Shown piece after piece: positions 7,938-15,454 of a stretch of DNA of 49,286 nucleotides; the stretch's first letter is position 1; every line of letters starts with the position of its first letter. Origin of the DNA: an uncultured Oscillospiraceae bacterium (GTDB taxonomy: Bacteria > Bacillota > Clostridia > Oscillospirales > Ruminococcaceae); assembly GCA_934446455.1 (NCBI GenBank), contig CAKSEE010000017.1:1-49286 (forward strand). The letters are read 5' to 3'. Position numbers and translations under genes: made by a program. The notes beneath the pieces are model-generated. The model made no database searches, had not been told where the DNA came from, and saw only the letters and a program-made list of their open reading frames with translations.

Positions 7938-8161
7938 ATATGATTTTTGGTACAATGGGATAAAGATAGAAGTCAAATCTTCACGTGCAGTTAAAAGGAA
8001 AAAGCGGTGATGCGCTGATAATTAAGGCGCTGTCTAGTTCTTCTGATTCAGGTTTTGATATGAATTTTCAGCAGGAAACTAACATATCTGAATTTAATGA
8101 GTACGAAGTAAATGTGCATGACATCTTGCGTAAGATAATTGAAAAAGGTGGTAAAAAATGA
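7923..8161 (+). pseudogene. Remnant of a PD-(D/E)XK restriction endonuclease, frameshifted
   Basis: One frame (from TTG at 7923 to TGA at 8008-8010) encodes GEYDFWYNGIKIEVKSSRAV. This matches the D-x(n)-ExK active-site strand of PD-(D/E)XK nucleases. The reading then continues in another frame (7985-8161), through SGDALIIKALSSSS and FDMNFQQ, ending ISEFNEYEV and a Lys-rich tail. A frameshift near the A-rich run at 7992-8004 would join the two halves. Compared with relatives I recall, the stretch after FDMNFQQ appears shortened by an internal deletion. The final TGA overlaps the engB start codon. Confidence 0.6.
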
Positions 8162-8745
8162 ACTACAACAACGCGAAATTCATCACGTCGTTTGGCAGCT
8201 TTAAGCAGCTGCCGCCGTCGGACCGCACCGAGATTGCGTTCGCGGGGCGCTCTAACGTGGGCAAAAGCTCGCTTATAAACAAGATTTTCAACCGTAAGGC
8301 GCTCGCCCGTGTGAGCGCCGTTCCGGGAAAAACCGCCACAATAAACTTTTACGGGCTCGAAAACGTGTACTTTGTCGATTTGCCGGGCTACGGCTACGCA
8401 AAGGTCGCAAAGAGCGAAAAGCATCGCTGGGGCGAACTTATCGAGGGCTACCTGAACGACGACCGCGAGTTGGCGCTTGTGTTTCAGCTTGTGGACTTTC
8501 GCCACCCGCCCACGGCTGACGATGTGATGATGATAAACTTCCTTATCGACAGTGGGATTCCGTTCGTAGTGGTTCTCACAAAGGCGGACAAGCTCTCGAA
8601 AAAGCAGCGGGAGGAACGCCGTGCGGCTCTTGTTACAGAGCTTCCATGTGGCGAGGACATAACGATAGTTGAGTTCTCTGCACAGACAGGGGAGGGCTGC
8701 GACGATATCCGCACTATAATTGAGGAGCTGGCGCAGAGCGACTGA
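8158..8745 (+). CDS. engB: Ribosome-biogenesis GTP-binding protein EngB/YsxC (YihA family)
   Basis: This 195-aa small GTPase is required for assembly of the large ribosomal subunit. G1 is GRSNVGKS (about residues 30-37). G2-region TATINFYG, G3 DLPGYGYA and G4 TKADKL are all present, followed by a G5-like EFSAQTGEG. The length is standard. The ATG overlaps the stop of the decayed nuclease reading frame (ATGA), and the GAAAAAGGTGG just upstream acts as ribosome site. Translation signals upstream of engB are therefore contributed by the inserted DNA. It is followed by a terminator hairpin. Confidence 0.96.
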   Translation: MNYNNAKFITSFGSFKQLPPSDRTEIAFAGRSNVGKSSLINKIFNRKALARVSAVPGKTATINFYGLENVYFVDLPGYGYAKVAKSEKHRWGELIEGYLNDDRELALVFQLVDFRHPPTADDVMMINFLIDSGIPFVVVLTKADKLSKKQREERRAALVTELPCGEDITIVEFSAQTGEGCDDIRTIIEELAQSD

Positions 8746-8766
8746 ACGAAATTCATACAAAAATAT

Positions 8767-8790
8767 GGGGCTGCCAATTGTGACAGCCCC
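8767..8790 (+). terminator. Terminator after engB
   Basis: A 7-bp GGGGCTG/CAGCCCC stem with a ten-base loop, followed by TGTCCTTTTATT. It lies between convergent engB and the GH5 gene and could serve either strand. Confidence 0.7.
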
Positions 8791-8806
8791 TGTCCTTTTA
8801 TTATGC

Positions 8807-10000
8807 TTATGCCGCGTTGTCCGAAGCGGCGCTGATGCTTAGCCTGCCGAGCGGATCTATCTTTTCGGGGATAAGCACGTACATGGCGTTCGTTGCGGTT
8901 TCGGTGAGGTCGTAGCGATACCACATAAGCTCCTCGTCGGTGCGGGGTTCCATCCACACCATAACGCCGTTCCAGCCGTTGTCGTAGGCGGAGGTATACT
9001 TCTCGGTAAGCGTCAGCTTGCATTCCTTTTCGTCGTCGTTGCTGGTTTCACCGATAAGGCAGGGCTTGTCGGTGTCAAGACCGAAGTCCTGCGGTGACTG
9101 CGTGAACGGGAAGCCGAAGTAGGGCTTCTCCCACATATAGTAGTGCGTGCTGTAGAAGTCTATCGTCGCATTATCAAGCCCCGTAATCTCCATAAGGTAG
9201 CTGTCCGCGATTTTGTCGCCCTCGTACTTCGCGGAGTTGTACTTGATTATGCCCATGCCCACAGTAACAGGCGTTGAGCAGTTGTCGTGAATGACCGCGG
9301 CGCACTTGCCGAAGAAGTACGCGAGGTTGTCCCACGCAATCTGACCGCACTCGGCGTTTTCATTCACCCAGTCGGGTTCGTTCATAAGGTCTATGGAGAA
9401 AAGGTACTCCTCCTCGCCGAACTTCTCGCAGAAGCGCTTAACATAGCTTTCCGCAAAGCTGTCAACGCCCTCTTTCGACGTTATCATGGAGCGCCAGTGC
9501 TCGCCGCTTGTGCCATTGCTCTTGAAGTGGTCGAACGATGTGAGCGTTGCCATGACGTAAACGTGGTGATTCGACGCTATCTCAAAGAGCTTGGCGAGGT
9601 CGTCCCAATGCTCCTCCTTAATGCCGAGCACCGTGCCGTCGCGCTTGAACTGTACGGTGCTTTCGCCGTTGCAGTTTATCCAGATTCGCGTTGCGTTTAT
9701 TCCGTCAGAGGCGAGCTGCGCAAACGTTGCGTCCCACCACTCGTAGTTGAAGTTGCCCGTGAAATCGTTCCAGTAGTGCCATGGCGTATTAACGCCGTTT
9801 ATCCAGAGCTCCTTGCCGTCAACCATGAATTTGCTGCCGTCAATGCTGACCTTTGCATTCGCCTGTTCGGTTTGTGCGGGCTCAGAGGCGCTGCTATCGG
9901 CGGATTCCGAGCCGCTGTCTGTATTTTTGGCGCAGCCCGTCCCCAGGGCGAGGGAGGCTGCGAGAAGAATGGAGGCTATGCTCCTGATAATTCCGTACAT
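8807..10000 (-). CDS. Glycoside hydrolase family 5-like lipoprotein (mannanase/cellulase type)
   Basis: This 397-aa predicted lipoprotein has a hydrophobic signal, then GTGC with the lipid-modified Cys at residue 23, then a Ser/Glu-rich linker to about residue 50. The catalytic (beta/alpha)8 domain shows the GH5 landmarks: GVNTPWHYW near the start, TRIWINC, acid/base Glu208 in DLMNEPDW, His286/Tyr288 in STHYYMW, and nucleophile Glu318 in CLIGETSN. The overall pattern suggests a beta-mannanase- or endoglucanase-like enzyme hydrolysing plant polysaccharide at the cell surface. The substrate is not determined. It stands alone, with convergent engB downstream and the XRE gene, with its own terminator, upstream. 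No clear promoter was found. Confidence 0.85.
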   Translation of the reverse strand: MYGIIRSIASILLAASLALGTGCAKNTDSGSESADSSASEPAQTEQANAKVSIDGSKFMVDGKELWINGVNTPWHYWNDFTGNFNYEWWDATFAQLASDGINATRIWINCNGESTVQFKRDGTVLGIKEEHWDDLAKLFEIASNHHVYVMATLTSFDHFKSNGTSGEHWRSMITSKEGVDSFAESYVKRFCEKFGEEEYLFSIDLMNEPDWVNENAECGQIAWDNLAYFFGKCAAVIHDNCSTPVTVGMGIIKYNSAKYEGDKIADSYLMEITGLDNATIDFYSTHYYMWEKPYFGFPFTQSPQDFGLDTDKPCLIGETSNDDEKECKLTLTEKYTSAYDNGWNGVMVWMEPRTDEELMWYRYDLTETATNAMYVLIPEKIDPLGRLSISAASDNAA

Positions 10001-10056
10001 CTGTCAATTCCTTTCGGTGATACCTGTAGGGGAGAGAATAGCGCTTCAAAGAGAGA

Positions 10057-10084
10057 AAGGACGCCGCGACTGCGCAGCGTCCTT
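10057..10084 (-). terminator. Terminator after the XRE gene
   Basis: An 8-bp AAGGACGC/GCGTCCTT stem. On the minus strand it is followed by TTTCTCTCTTT. It separates the XRE regulator from the GH5 gene. Confidence 0.65.
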
Positions 10085-10097
10085 AATGCGTAAGATG

Positions 10098-10343
10098 TTA
10101 ATCTCTTGTCAGAAGCTCTTCAATCGTGGTATCAAAAACCTTTGCGAGCGAGATAAGCTCGATATCGGTAACAAAGCGCTGACCGCTTTCAATGCGCTGA
10201 ACAGCGTTCTTATCAATGTCAAGGTTGATAAGCTGAAGGTTGTCTGCAAGCTGTCTCTGAGAGATGTGCAGATTCTTGCGAAGCTTTGCGATTTTGATAC
10301 CGCAGATGTTGTTTCTTCCGTCGGGGGTTCTGTTGTTAAACAT
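10098..10343 (-). CDS. Small XRE-family helix-turn-helix regulator
   Basis: This 81-aa DNA-binding protein consists almost entirely of one XRE/Cro HTH domain. The segment IAKLRKNLHISQRQLADNL holds the first helices, and AVQRIESGQRFV the recognition and turn region. IELISLAKVFDTTIEELL is the classical closing helix. The sequence from helix 2 to 3 is longer than usual (QLINLDIDKNAV), a variant seen in other clostridial XRE proteins. The ribosome site AAAGGAG lies 12 bases upstream of the ATG. Its target is unknown. A direct repeat at 10444-10467, next to its likely promoter, is a candidate operator. Confidence 0.85.
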   Translation of the reverse strand: MFNNRTPDGRNNICGIKIAKLRKNLHISQRQLADNLQLINLDIDKNAVQRIESGQRFVTDIELISLAKVFDTTIEELLTRD

Positions 10344-10745
10344 AACTTTCGACTACTCCTTTACGTTTTACTTTGTGCTTTATGTGCTTTGCAACAGACT
10401 CATGTGAATCTAGTTGTAATACCATTATAAATGATACATCTTAAGAATGTGACATTTACAGAATGTGGAGCGCTGAAATATAACAAAAAATAATTTGACG
10501 CGGGACAAAATTCTGTTTACTTGGTACATTTAATTGTAATCCGACCTGTAAATGTGAAGAAATATATGCAAATGCCATAAGCTGAATGCTAGCAAACGCA
10601 TGACATATCAGAAATATAACATTATTTGACACTCAATCGCTGTGGTCTGCTTTTTTTCGGAATATGGTTGAAATTTCAGCCCGGATGTAGTATAATAAAA
10701 TTGCGGTTTTGTGCCGTAAAAAGCATTGAAAGGACAATACAGACA
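10344..10745. other. 400-bp AT-rich intergenic region between XRE gene and tyrA
   Basis: No gene is seen. On the minus strand a TATAAT (10433-10428 region) without a good -35 box is the likely XRE promoter. Next to it lies a direct repeat AGAATGTG at 10444-10451 and 10460-10467 (16-bp period, 8-bp gap). The right end holds the tyrA promoter. The middle (about 10470-10660) contains scattered AT-rich runs but no element I can name. Confidence 0.5.
10668..10696 (+). promoter_or_regulatory. Sigma-A promoter of tyrA
   Basis: TTGAAA (10668-10673), 17-bp spacer, TATAAT (10691-10696), about 50 bases ahead of the tyrA ATG. Confidence 0.85.
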
Positions 10746-11600
10746 ATGAATATAGCAGTAGTGGGTTTAGGGCTTATCGGCGGGTCGATATGCAAGGCGC
10801 TCAAGGCGAACACATTCCACCATATAATGGGCATAGACACAAACGCCGACACCGTAAGGAAGGCGCTCGAGCAGGGCGCTATCGACGAGGAGATAACCGT
10901 TGACCGCCTTGGCGAGGCGGGACTTACGATTGTGGCGCTCTACCCGCTTCAGATAGTAAAGTTCGTGCAGGACAACGCGGACAGGTTCAGAAAGGGTTCC
11001 ATAGTTATAGATATCTGCGGCATAAAGGGATATGTCGTGCATAACTGCACCCCCGTGCTTGAGGAGCGCGGCGTTATCTTTATCGGCACGCACCCCATGG
11101 CGGGTACGGAGCATTCGGGCTTTGATTATTCCACAGCTGACCTATTTAAAAAGGCAAGCTTTATCGTGACTCCCACGGAGAATACTCCGCAGATAGCGAT
11201 AGACCTTGTGTCAACGCTTGCAAGCAGTATGTGCTTCGGACAGGTGGTTGTGGCAACGCCCGAGCAGCACGACAGCAACATTGCGTATACCTCGCAGCTT
11301 GCGCACGTCGTGTCCAACGCATATGTAAAGAGCCCGTCGCTTTTCAGGGCGGACGGCTTCTCTGCGGGAAGCTTCCTTGACCTCACGCGAGTGGCGTACC
11401 TCAACGAGGAAATGTGGTCGAGCCTTTTCATGTGCAACAAAAAGGCGCTTCTGTTCGAGATAAACACCATAATTTCGTCGCTTGAACAGTACCGAGACGC
11501 CATGGTGAACGACGATATAGACACGCTGCGCGAGCTGCTTAAGGCAGGCAGGGAGCGCAAGGAACAGAGCATGGAATTTTACGGGCAGGAGCGGAAATAA
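10746..11600 (+). CDS. tyrA: Prephenate dehydrogenase
   Basis: This 284-aa cytoplasmic enzyme of tyrosine synthesis oxidatively decarboxylates prephenate to 4-hydroxyphenylpyruvate with NAD(P). The N-terminal Rossmann motif is GLGLIGGSICKAL. Further landmarks are VIDICGIKGYV, the catalytic-region IGTHPMAGTEHSGFD (His and Glu as in TyrA), and the helical domain with QLAHVVSNA and AGSFLDLTRVA. No C-terminal ACT domain is present, so feedback control by an ACT module is not expected. The reading frame is open further upstream (to 10626), but that extension crosses the promoter. The ATG at 10746 with GAAAGGA upstream is the start. It is followed one base later by a membrane protein gene. Confidence 0.93.
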   Translation: MNIAVVGLGLIGGSICKALKANTFHHIMGIDTNADTVRKALEQGAIDEEITVDRLGEAGLTIVALYPLQIVKFVQDNADRFRKGSIVIDICGIKGYVVHNCTPVLEERGVIFIGTHPMAGTEHSGFDYSTADLFKKASFIVTPTENTPQIAIDLVSTLASSMCFGQVVVATPEQHDSNIAYTSQLAHVVSNAYVKSPSLFRADGFSAGSFLDLTRVAYLNEEMWSSLFMCNKKALLFEINTIISSLEQYRDAMVNDDIDTLRELLKAGRERKEQSMEFYGQERK

Positions 11601-11601
11601 T

Positions 11602-12159
11602 ATGTCGGACAAACCGAAGCCCTCCATAAGCTACATTGTTTCGCTGTGCGGGATAATGTGCGGACTTGCGCTCAGTATGATGTTCTTTCTGAGCATGATT
11701 CCCTCGTTTGAGTATATAAGCCCTGCGGTGGCAGGCGTGCTTGTCTGGGTGATAAGGGAGCGGCTGGGCGTAAAGTACGGGGTGGTAAGCTACATCGCCG
11801 TGGGACTTATGTGCCTGCTTTTCACGCCGAATTACGAGGCGGCAATGATGTTCATATTCCTGCTTGGCTACTACCCGATAGCGCGCGGGCTTTTCATGAA
11901 GCTTCCGCACGCGTGGGCGCAGTGGGCTGCGAAGCTTGCGCTTTACTGCGCGGCGTGCACTGCGTGCTATTTCCTGCTGATAAACCTTTTCGGCATGAAG
12001 CAGCTGCTGGAGGACATCGGCGAGTTCGGAAAATACGGCGCGCTGGTTCTGCTGGGACTGGGCGCAGTGGCGTTTGTTCTGTACGACATTTTTCTCGGGA
12101 TATTCTTCCCGTTTTATGAGAAGTATCTTAAGCCTAAAATACACAAGCGCATGAAATAA
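11602..12159 (+). CDS. Polytopic membrane protein, ECF-transporter S-component-like
   Basis: This 185-aa protein has about five hydrophobic segments (roughly residues 10-32, 38-52, 62-95, 105-127 and 140-168) and a basic C terminus. The size and helix pattern resemble small energy-coupling-factor substrate-binding subunits, and such proteins are often mis-sorted among uncharacterised families. No diagnostic motif was found, so the assignment stays open. The start ATG lies one base after the tyrA stop, with GCAGGAGCGG as ribosome site inside tyrA, so the pair is translated from one mRNA. Confidence 0.6.
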   Translation: MSDKPKPSISYIVSLCGIMCGLALSMMFFLSMIPSFEYISPAVAGVLVWVIRERLGVKYGVVSYIAVGLMCLLFTPNYEAAMMFIFLLGYYPIARGLFMKLPHAWAQWAAKLALYCAACTACYFLLINLFGMKQLLEDIGEFGKYGALVLLGLGAVAFVLYDIFLGIFFPFYEKYLKPKIHKRMK

Positions 12160-12185
12160 AGCGCTATGACAAGGAGAACCGGACC

Positions 12186-12277
12186 GTCGAAAACCCCCAT
12201 ACGGGGGTTCCCGACGGGACATCCGCGCTACGCGCACGGTTGCGTAAGCGCAGCGTCGCGTACACACTTGCGCGGAT
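12186..12277 (+). repeat. Dispersed hairpin repeat, copy 2
   Basis: The hairpin at 12186-12215 (GTCGAAAACCCCC-ATAC-GGGGGTTCCCGAC) is followed by GGGACATCCGC and CGCGCACGGTTGCGTAAG. A second, longer imperfect hairpin is bounded by ATCCGCGC (12221-12228) and GCGCGGAT (12270-12277). The element order equals copy 1 at 71-1 on the minus strand. The inner stem sequence differs between copies yet remains paired. Confidence 0.6.
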
Positions 12278-12284
12278 AGAAAAA

Positions 12285-12315
12285 TTTTTTGCCTCGGGAA
12301 GCCCGAGGCAAAAAA
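12285..12315. terminator. Terminator-like hairpin before pepF
   Basis: The stem GCCTCGGG/CCCGAGGC (12291-12298 with 12302-12309) is extended by T6/A6. A clear T tract follows only on the minus strand. It may still limit read-through from tyrA. A further small perfect hairpin (GCCCGC-ATAC-GCGGGC) lies at 12327-12342. Confidence 0.45.
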
Positions 12316-12376
12316 GTGATTTCAAAGCCCGCATACGCGGGCAAGATTGACTTTTTCAACAGAATGGGAGAACATT

Positions 12377-14173
12377 ATGAGCGAAAGAATACCCGCGCGG
12401 CAGGATATTGCCGCAGAGCACAAGTGGAAAATCGAGGATATATACGCTTCAGACGAGGCGTGGGAGAGCGACCTTAAAAAGCTGCGCGAAAGCGCGGAGA
12501 AGATAGCCTCCTATAAGGGGCGGCTGTCGCAGGCGGAGGCGCTGTGCAAGTTCCTGCGCTTTGACGACGAGCTTTCCGTGCTGTTTGACAGCCTCGGCAA
12601 CTACGCCCAGCGCAAGAACGACGAGGACACGCGCGTTGCGCTCTATCAGGACATGGAGAGCCGCTTTGAAACGGCGTGCGTTGAGATAAGCGGCGCTTCT
12701 GCGTTTGTCGTGCCTGAGATAATAGCGATACCTGACGAGGATTACGAGCGTCTTTTCACGCAGTGCGAGGGGCTTAAGCTTTATAAGCGCAACCTTGACA
12801 GGATACGCAGCCGCCGCGCGCACACGCTCTCCGAAGCTGAGGAGCGGCTAATGGCGCTTTCCGGCGAGATTATGGGAACGCCCGACGCGGTATTCTCCAT
12901 GCTCAATGACGCGGACATGAAGTTCCCCGACGCCGCGGACAGCACGGGCGCGCTTCATCAGGTAACGCACGAGAGCTATATCCCGCTTATCCAGTCCGAG
13001 GACAGAACGCTGCGCAAAAACGCGTTCGAGTCGCTTTACCACGTTTACGAGGGCTACAAGAACACCTTTGCCGCGGTGCTTTCAGGGCAGGTGAAAACGC
13101 TTGTGTTCCGCGCGCGCGCAAGGCGCTACGAAAACACGCTCCACGCGGCGCTTGACGGAAACGAGGTCCCCGTTACCGTTTACAGCCAGCTTATCGAGGC
13201 GGTACATGAGAAGCTGCCGTATATGCACCGCTATGTAAGGCTGCGCAAAAAGCTTCTCGGCGTTGAGGAGCTTCACGCTTATGACCTTTACACGCCTATA
13301 GTAGCGGGCGTTGACGACAAGATTCCGTTCGAGCAGGCAAAGCAGGAGGTTTTCGACTCGCTTGCGCCCATGGGCGACGCGTACCGCGCGATATTCCGCG
13401 AGGGTGTGGAAAACGGCTGGATTGACGTTTACGAAAACGAGGGAAAGCGCAGCGGCGCGTATTCTGCGGGTGCAAGAGTCCACCCGTTTGTGCTGCTTAA
13501 TCATAAGGACACGCTCAACAGCGAGTTTACGCTCGCGCATGAGATGGGTCACGCGATACACTCCTATCTTTCCAATAAAACGCAGCCGGTGTGCTATGCG
13601 GATTATGTGATATTCGTAGCGGAAGTGGCTTCCACCTGCAACGAGAGCCTGCTTATGCAGCACCTGCTTAAAACCACCGCGGACAAGAAGCGCCGCGCGT
13701 ATCTCATAAACTACTTTTTGGAGCAGTTCAGGACCACGCTTTACCGCCAGACCATGTTCGCGGAGTTTGAGCTGATGATAAACGAGCGCGCCGAGCGCGG
13801 CGGGAGCCTTACCGCCGAGGCGCTCTGCGAGATGTACAGAAAGCTCAACCTTGAGTATTACGGCGAGGACATTGTAATAGACAGCGAGCTTGACATGGAG
13901 TGGGCGCGCATACCGCACTTCTACTATAACTATTATGTTTACCAGTATGCAACGGGATTCTCTGCGGCGATAGCGCTTTCGCAGAGGATACTTAACGGCG
14001 GCGAGGCTGCTGTACGCGACTACGTATCGTTTCTGAGCGGCGGCTGCTCCAAGGATCCGATAGCGCTGCTTAAAGGCGCGGGCGTTGACATGACCGAAAA
14101 GAAGCCCGTAAGCGACGCGCTTGAACTGTTCAACACGCTTCTTGACGAGATGGAAGCGCTTATGGAGGACTGA
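12377..14173 (+). CDS. pepF: Oligoendopeptidase F (M3 metallopeptidase)
   Basis: This 598-aa zinc metallopeptidase cleaves short peptides in the cytoplasm. The catalytic motif is LAHEMGHAIHSYL (HExxH); a third zinc-ligand Glu is provided downstream in VAEVASTCNESLL. Other family blocks are FARARRYENTLHAAL, ARVHPFVLLNHKDTL and the C-terminal YYVYQYATGFSAAIAL. The length (about 600 aa) is typical for PepF. The frame is open from 12347, but the ATG at 12377 carries GGGAGAAC just upstream and is chosen. The stop codon overlaps the start of the next gene by one base (TGATG). Confidence 0.95.
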   Translation: MSERIPARQDIAAEHKWKIEDIYASDEAWESDLKKLRESAEKIASYKGRLSQAEALCKFLRFDDELSVLFDSLGNYAQRKNDEDTRVALYQDMESRFETACVEISGASAFVVPEIIAIPDEDYERLFTQCEGLKLYKRNLDRIRSRRAHTLSEAEERLMALSGEIMGTPDAVFSMLNDADMKFPDAADSTGALHQVTHESYIPLIQSEDRTLRKNAFESLYHVYEGYKNTFAAVLSGQVKTLVFRARARRYENTLHAALDGNEVPVTVYSQLIEAVHEKLPYMHRYVRLRKKLLGVEELHAYDLYTPIVAGVDDKIPFEQAKQEVFDSLAPMGDAYRAIFREGVENGWIDVYENEGKRSGAYSAGARVHPFVLLNHKDTLNSEFTLAHEMGHAIHSYLSNKTQPVCYADYVIFVAEVASTCNESLLMQHLLKTTADKKRRAYLINYFLEQFRTTLYRQTMFAEFELMINERAERGGSLTAEALCEMYRKLNLEYYGEDIVIDSELDMEWARIPHFYYNYYVYQYATGFSAAIALSQRILNGGEAAVRDYVSFLSGGCSKDPIALLKGAGVDMTEKKPVSDALELFNTLLDEMEALMED

Positions 14174-15285
14174 TGGGCGCGGTATTAACGAGCAACGAGA
14201 GGGCGCTCTTTGAGAAGTGGAGCGCGTTTGTGCAGGAGCTTTCGGGCGACTATGCGCTGCTTGACAGGCAGACGCGGTGCGCGGCGGTTTTCGGCAGGGA
14301 GATTCTCAGGGTCGGCGACAGCCTTGCCGAACACGCCGCAGACCCGCTCATATACCCGCTGAAAAGCGCGTGCAATGTAAGGGTGATGTTCCGCGGAGAG
14401 TGTTGGTGCGCCTACGTGCAGCCCATACGCAACGAAGCCGGCGACGCAGCGCTCTATCTTTGCAGCTTTACGGACGCGCAGCAGGCTCTTGACGTCGCAG
14501 CGCAAACTGACGCACTTATGAAGCTCATGCCGCTTTATAACGCTATCGAGCAGAATTTCGCGAAACTGTGGAACAGTGCGCGTGAAATTGAAAAGCGCTT
14601 TGAGCGGGAAAACGACTTTTCCGCGCTTGAGGAGGTCTTTTCGCTTAAAACGGCGCTTTCGCATATCGGCAGCGCCTCGGCTAACGTGTACGAGTACGCC
14701 GAGATGTTAAGCAAAGCGCCCTCCGTGCGGCGGCTTGATGCTGCGGAGTTCTGCGCCATGCTTGTGGAGCGCTGCAACGCCGCGCTTGCAAAGTGCGGCA
14801 GGCGCGTGGAGTTCGTGGCGGCGCCCGAGCCCGCGCCCATATGCGTTGATGCGCGCCGCGCAATGTACGCCCTTGTAAACGCGTTACAGAACGCGCTGCT
14901 TTACTCGCCGCGCGAGAGTGTTCCGGTGCTTGCCGTTATCTGCAGGCGCACGGGCTCGCGTGAATATGTGGATATCCGCGTTTCAAACGAAGCGTCGCTT
15001 TTCACCGAAAAGGACTTTCGCACTATAGAGAACGTACGTTTTTCGTATCAGCGCGCCGGGTTCGGGCTGGCGATTATTGAGCGCTTTGCAGGGGAATGCG
15101 GCGGCAGGCTTGAAAGGACCGAGGAGGACGGCAGGTATGTGCTGACGCTCACATTTGCGGCGGTTCATGACTCAGGCAGGGACAGTGTGCGGTTTGATAC
15201 GGTTCAGGCGCATTACGACACGGGCGTTCCCGATATACTGGAACTTAAGATGCGCGAGGTTGCAGAGGCTTTCGGGCAGGGGTGA
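14173..15285 (+). CDS. Degenerate histidine-kinase-like ATPase protein
   Basis: This 370-aa soluble protein has no membrane segment. The first 110 residues look like a PAS-type sensor region. A central helical stretch (about 110-185) takes the place of the dimerisation domain, but no canonical SHDLRTP-type phosphoacceptor is present. His164 in LKTALSHIG is the only candidate. The C-terminal HATPase domain has an N box (ALVNALQNALLYSP, about 234) and a G2 box (RAGFGLAIIERF, about 295), but the D-x-G-x-G G1 box is missing. It is translationally coupled to pepF and lies directly upstream of a complete two-component system. It may be a modulator or a diverged kinase. Confidence 0.65.
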   Translation: MGAVLTSNERALFEKWSAFVQELSGDYALLDRQTRCAAVFGREILRVGDSLAEHAADPLIYPLKSACNVRVMFRGECWCAYVQPIRNEAGDAALYLCSFTDAQQALDVAAQTDALMKLMPLYNAIEQNFAKLWNSAREIEKRFERENDFSALEEVFSLKTALSHIGSASANVYEYAEMLSKAPSVRRLDAAEFCAMLVERCNAALAKCGRRVEFVAAPEPAPICVDARRAMYALVNALQNALLYSPRESVPVLAVICRRTGSREYVDIRVSNEASLFTEKDFRTIENVRFSYQRAGFGLAIIERFAGECGGRLERTEEDGRYVLTLTFAAVHDSGRDSVRFDTVQAHYDTGVPDILELKMREVAEAFGQG

Positions 15286-15296
15286 TTTTCGCAGGA

Positions 15297-15340
15297 TTTC
15301 AGGCGGCTTTCACAGGGCTTTCAGATTTGCGCGGTACAAT
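15297..15340 (+). promoter_or_regulatory. PhoP-box-like direct repeats with -10 box ahead of the two-component operon
   Basis: Three TTTCA[G/C] hexamers occur at 15297-15302, 15308-15313 and 15319-15324, exactly 11 bp apart. They are followed by a TACAAT -10 box at 15335-15340 without a good -35 box. OmpR/PhoB-family activators typically bind direct repeats of this period in place of a -35 element. Autoregulation by the downstream response regulator is inferred. Confidence 0.55.
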
Positions 15341-15454
15341 AACCTTGCAAGCATGAAAACCTCCATATCGGCGTTCTTTTCTCGTTATAGAAAAAGAGCG
15401 CCACTCTTTTAGAAATATTTTTATTATGAAAAATAATTGTTAAGGAGTGAAAGT

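Noticed and set aside
10626..10745. N-terminal extension of tyrA
   Set aside because: The extension would start upstream of a strong sigma-A promoter that lies inside it; the conserved protein starts at the ATG at 10746.
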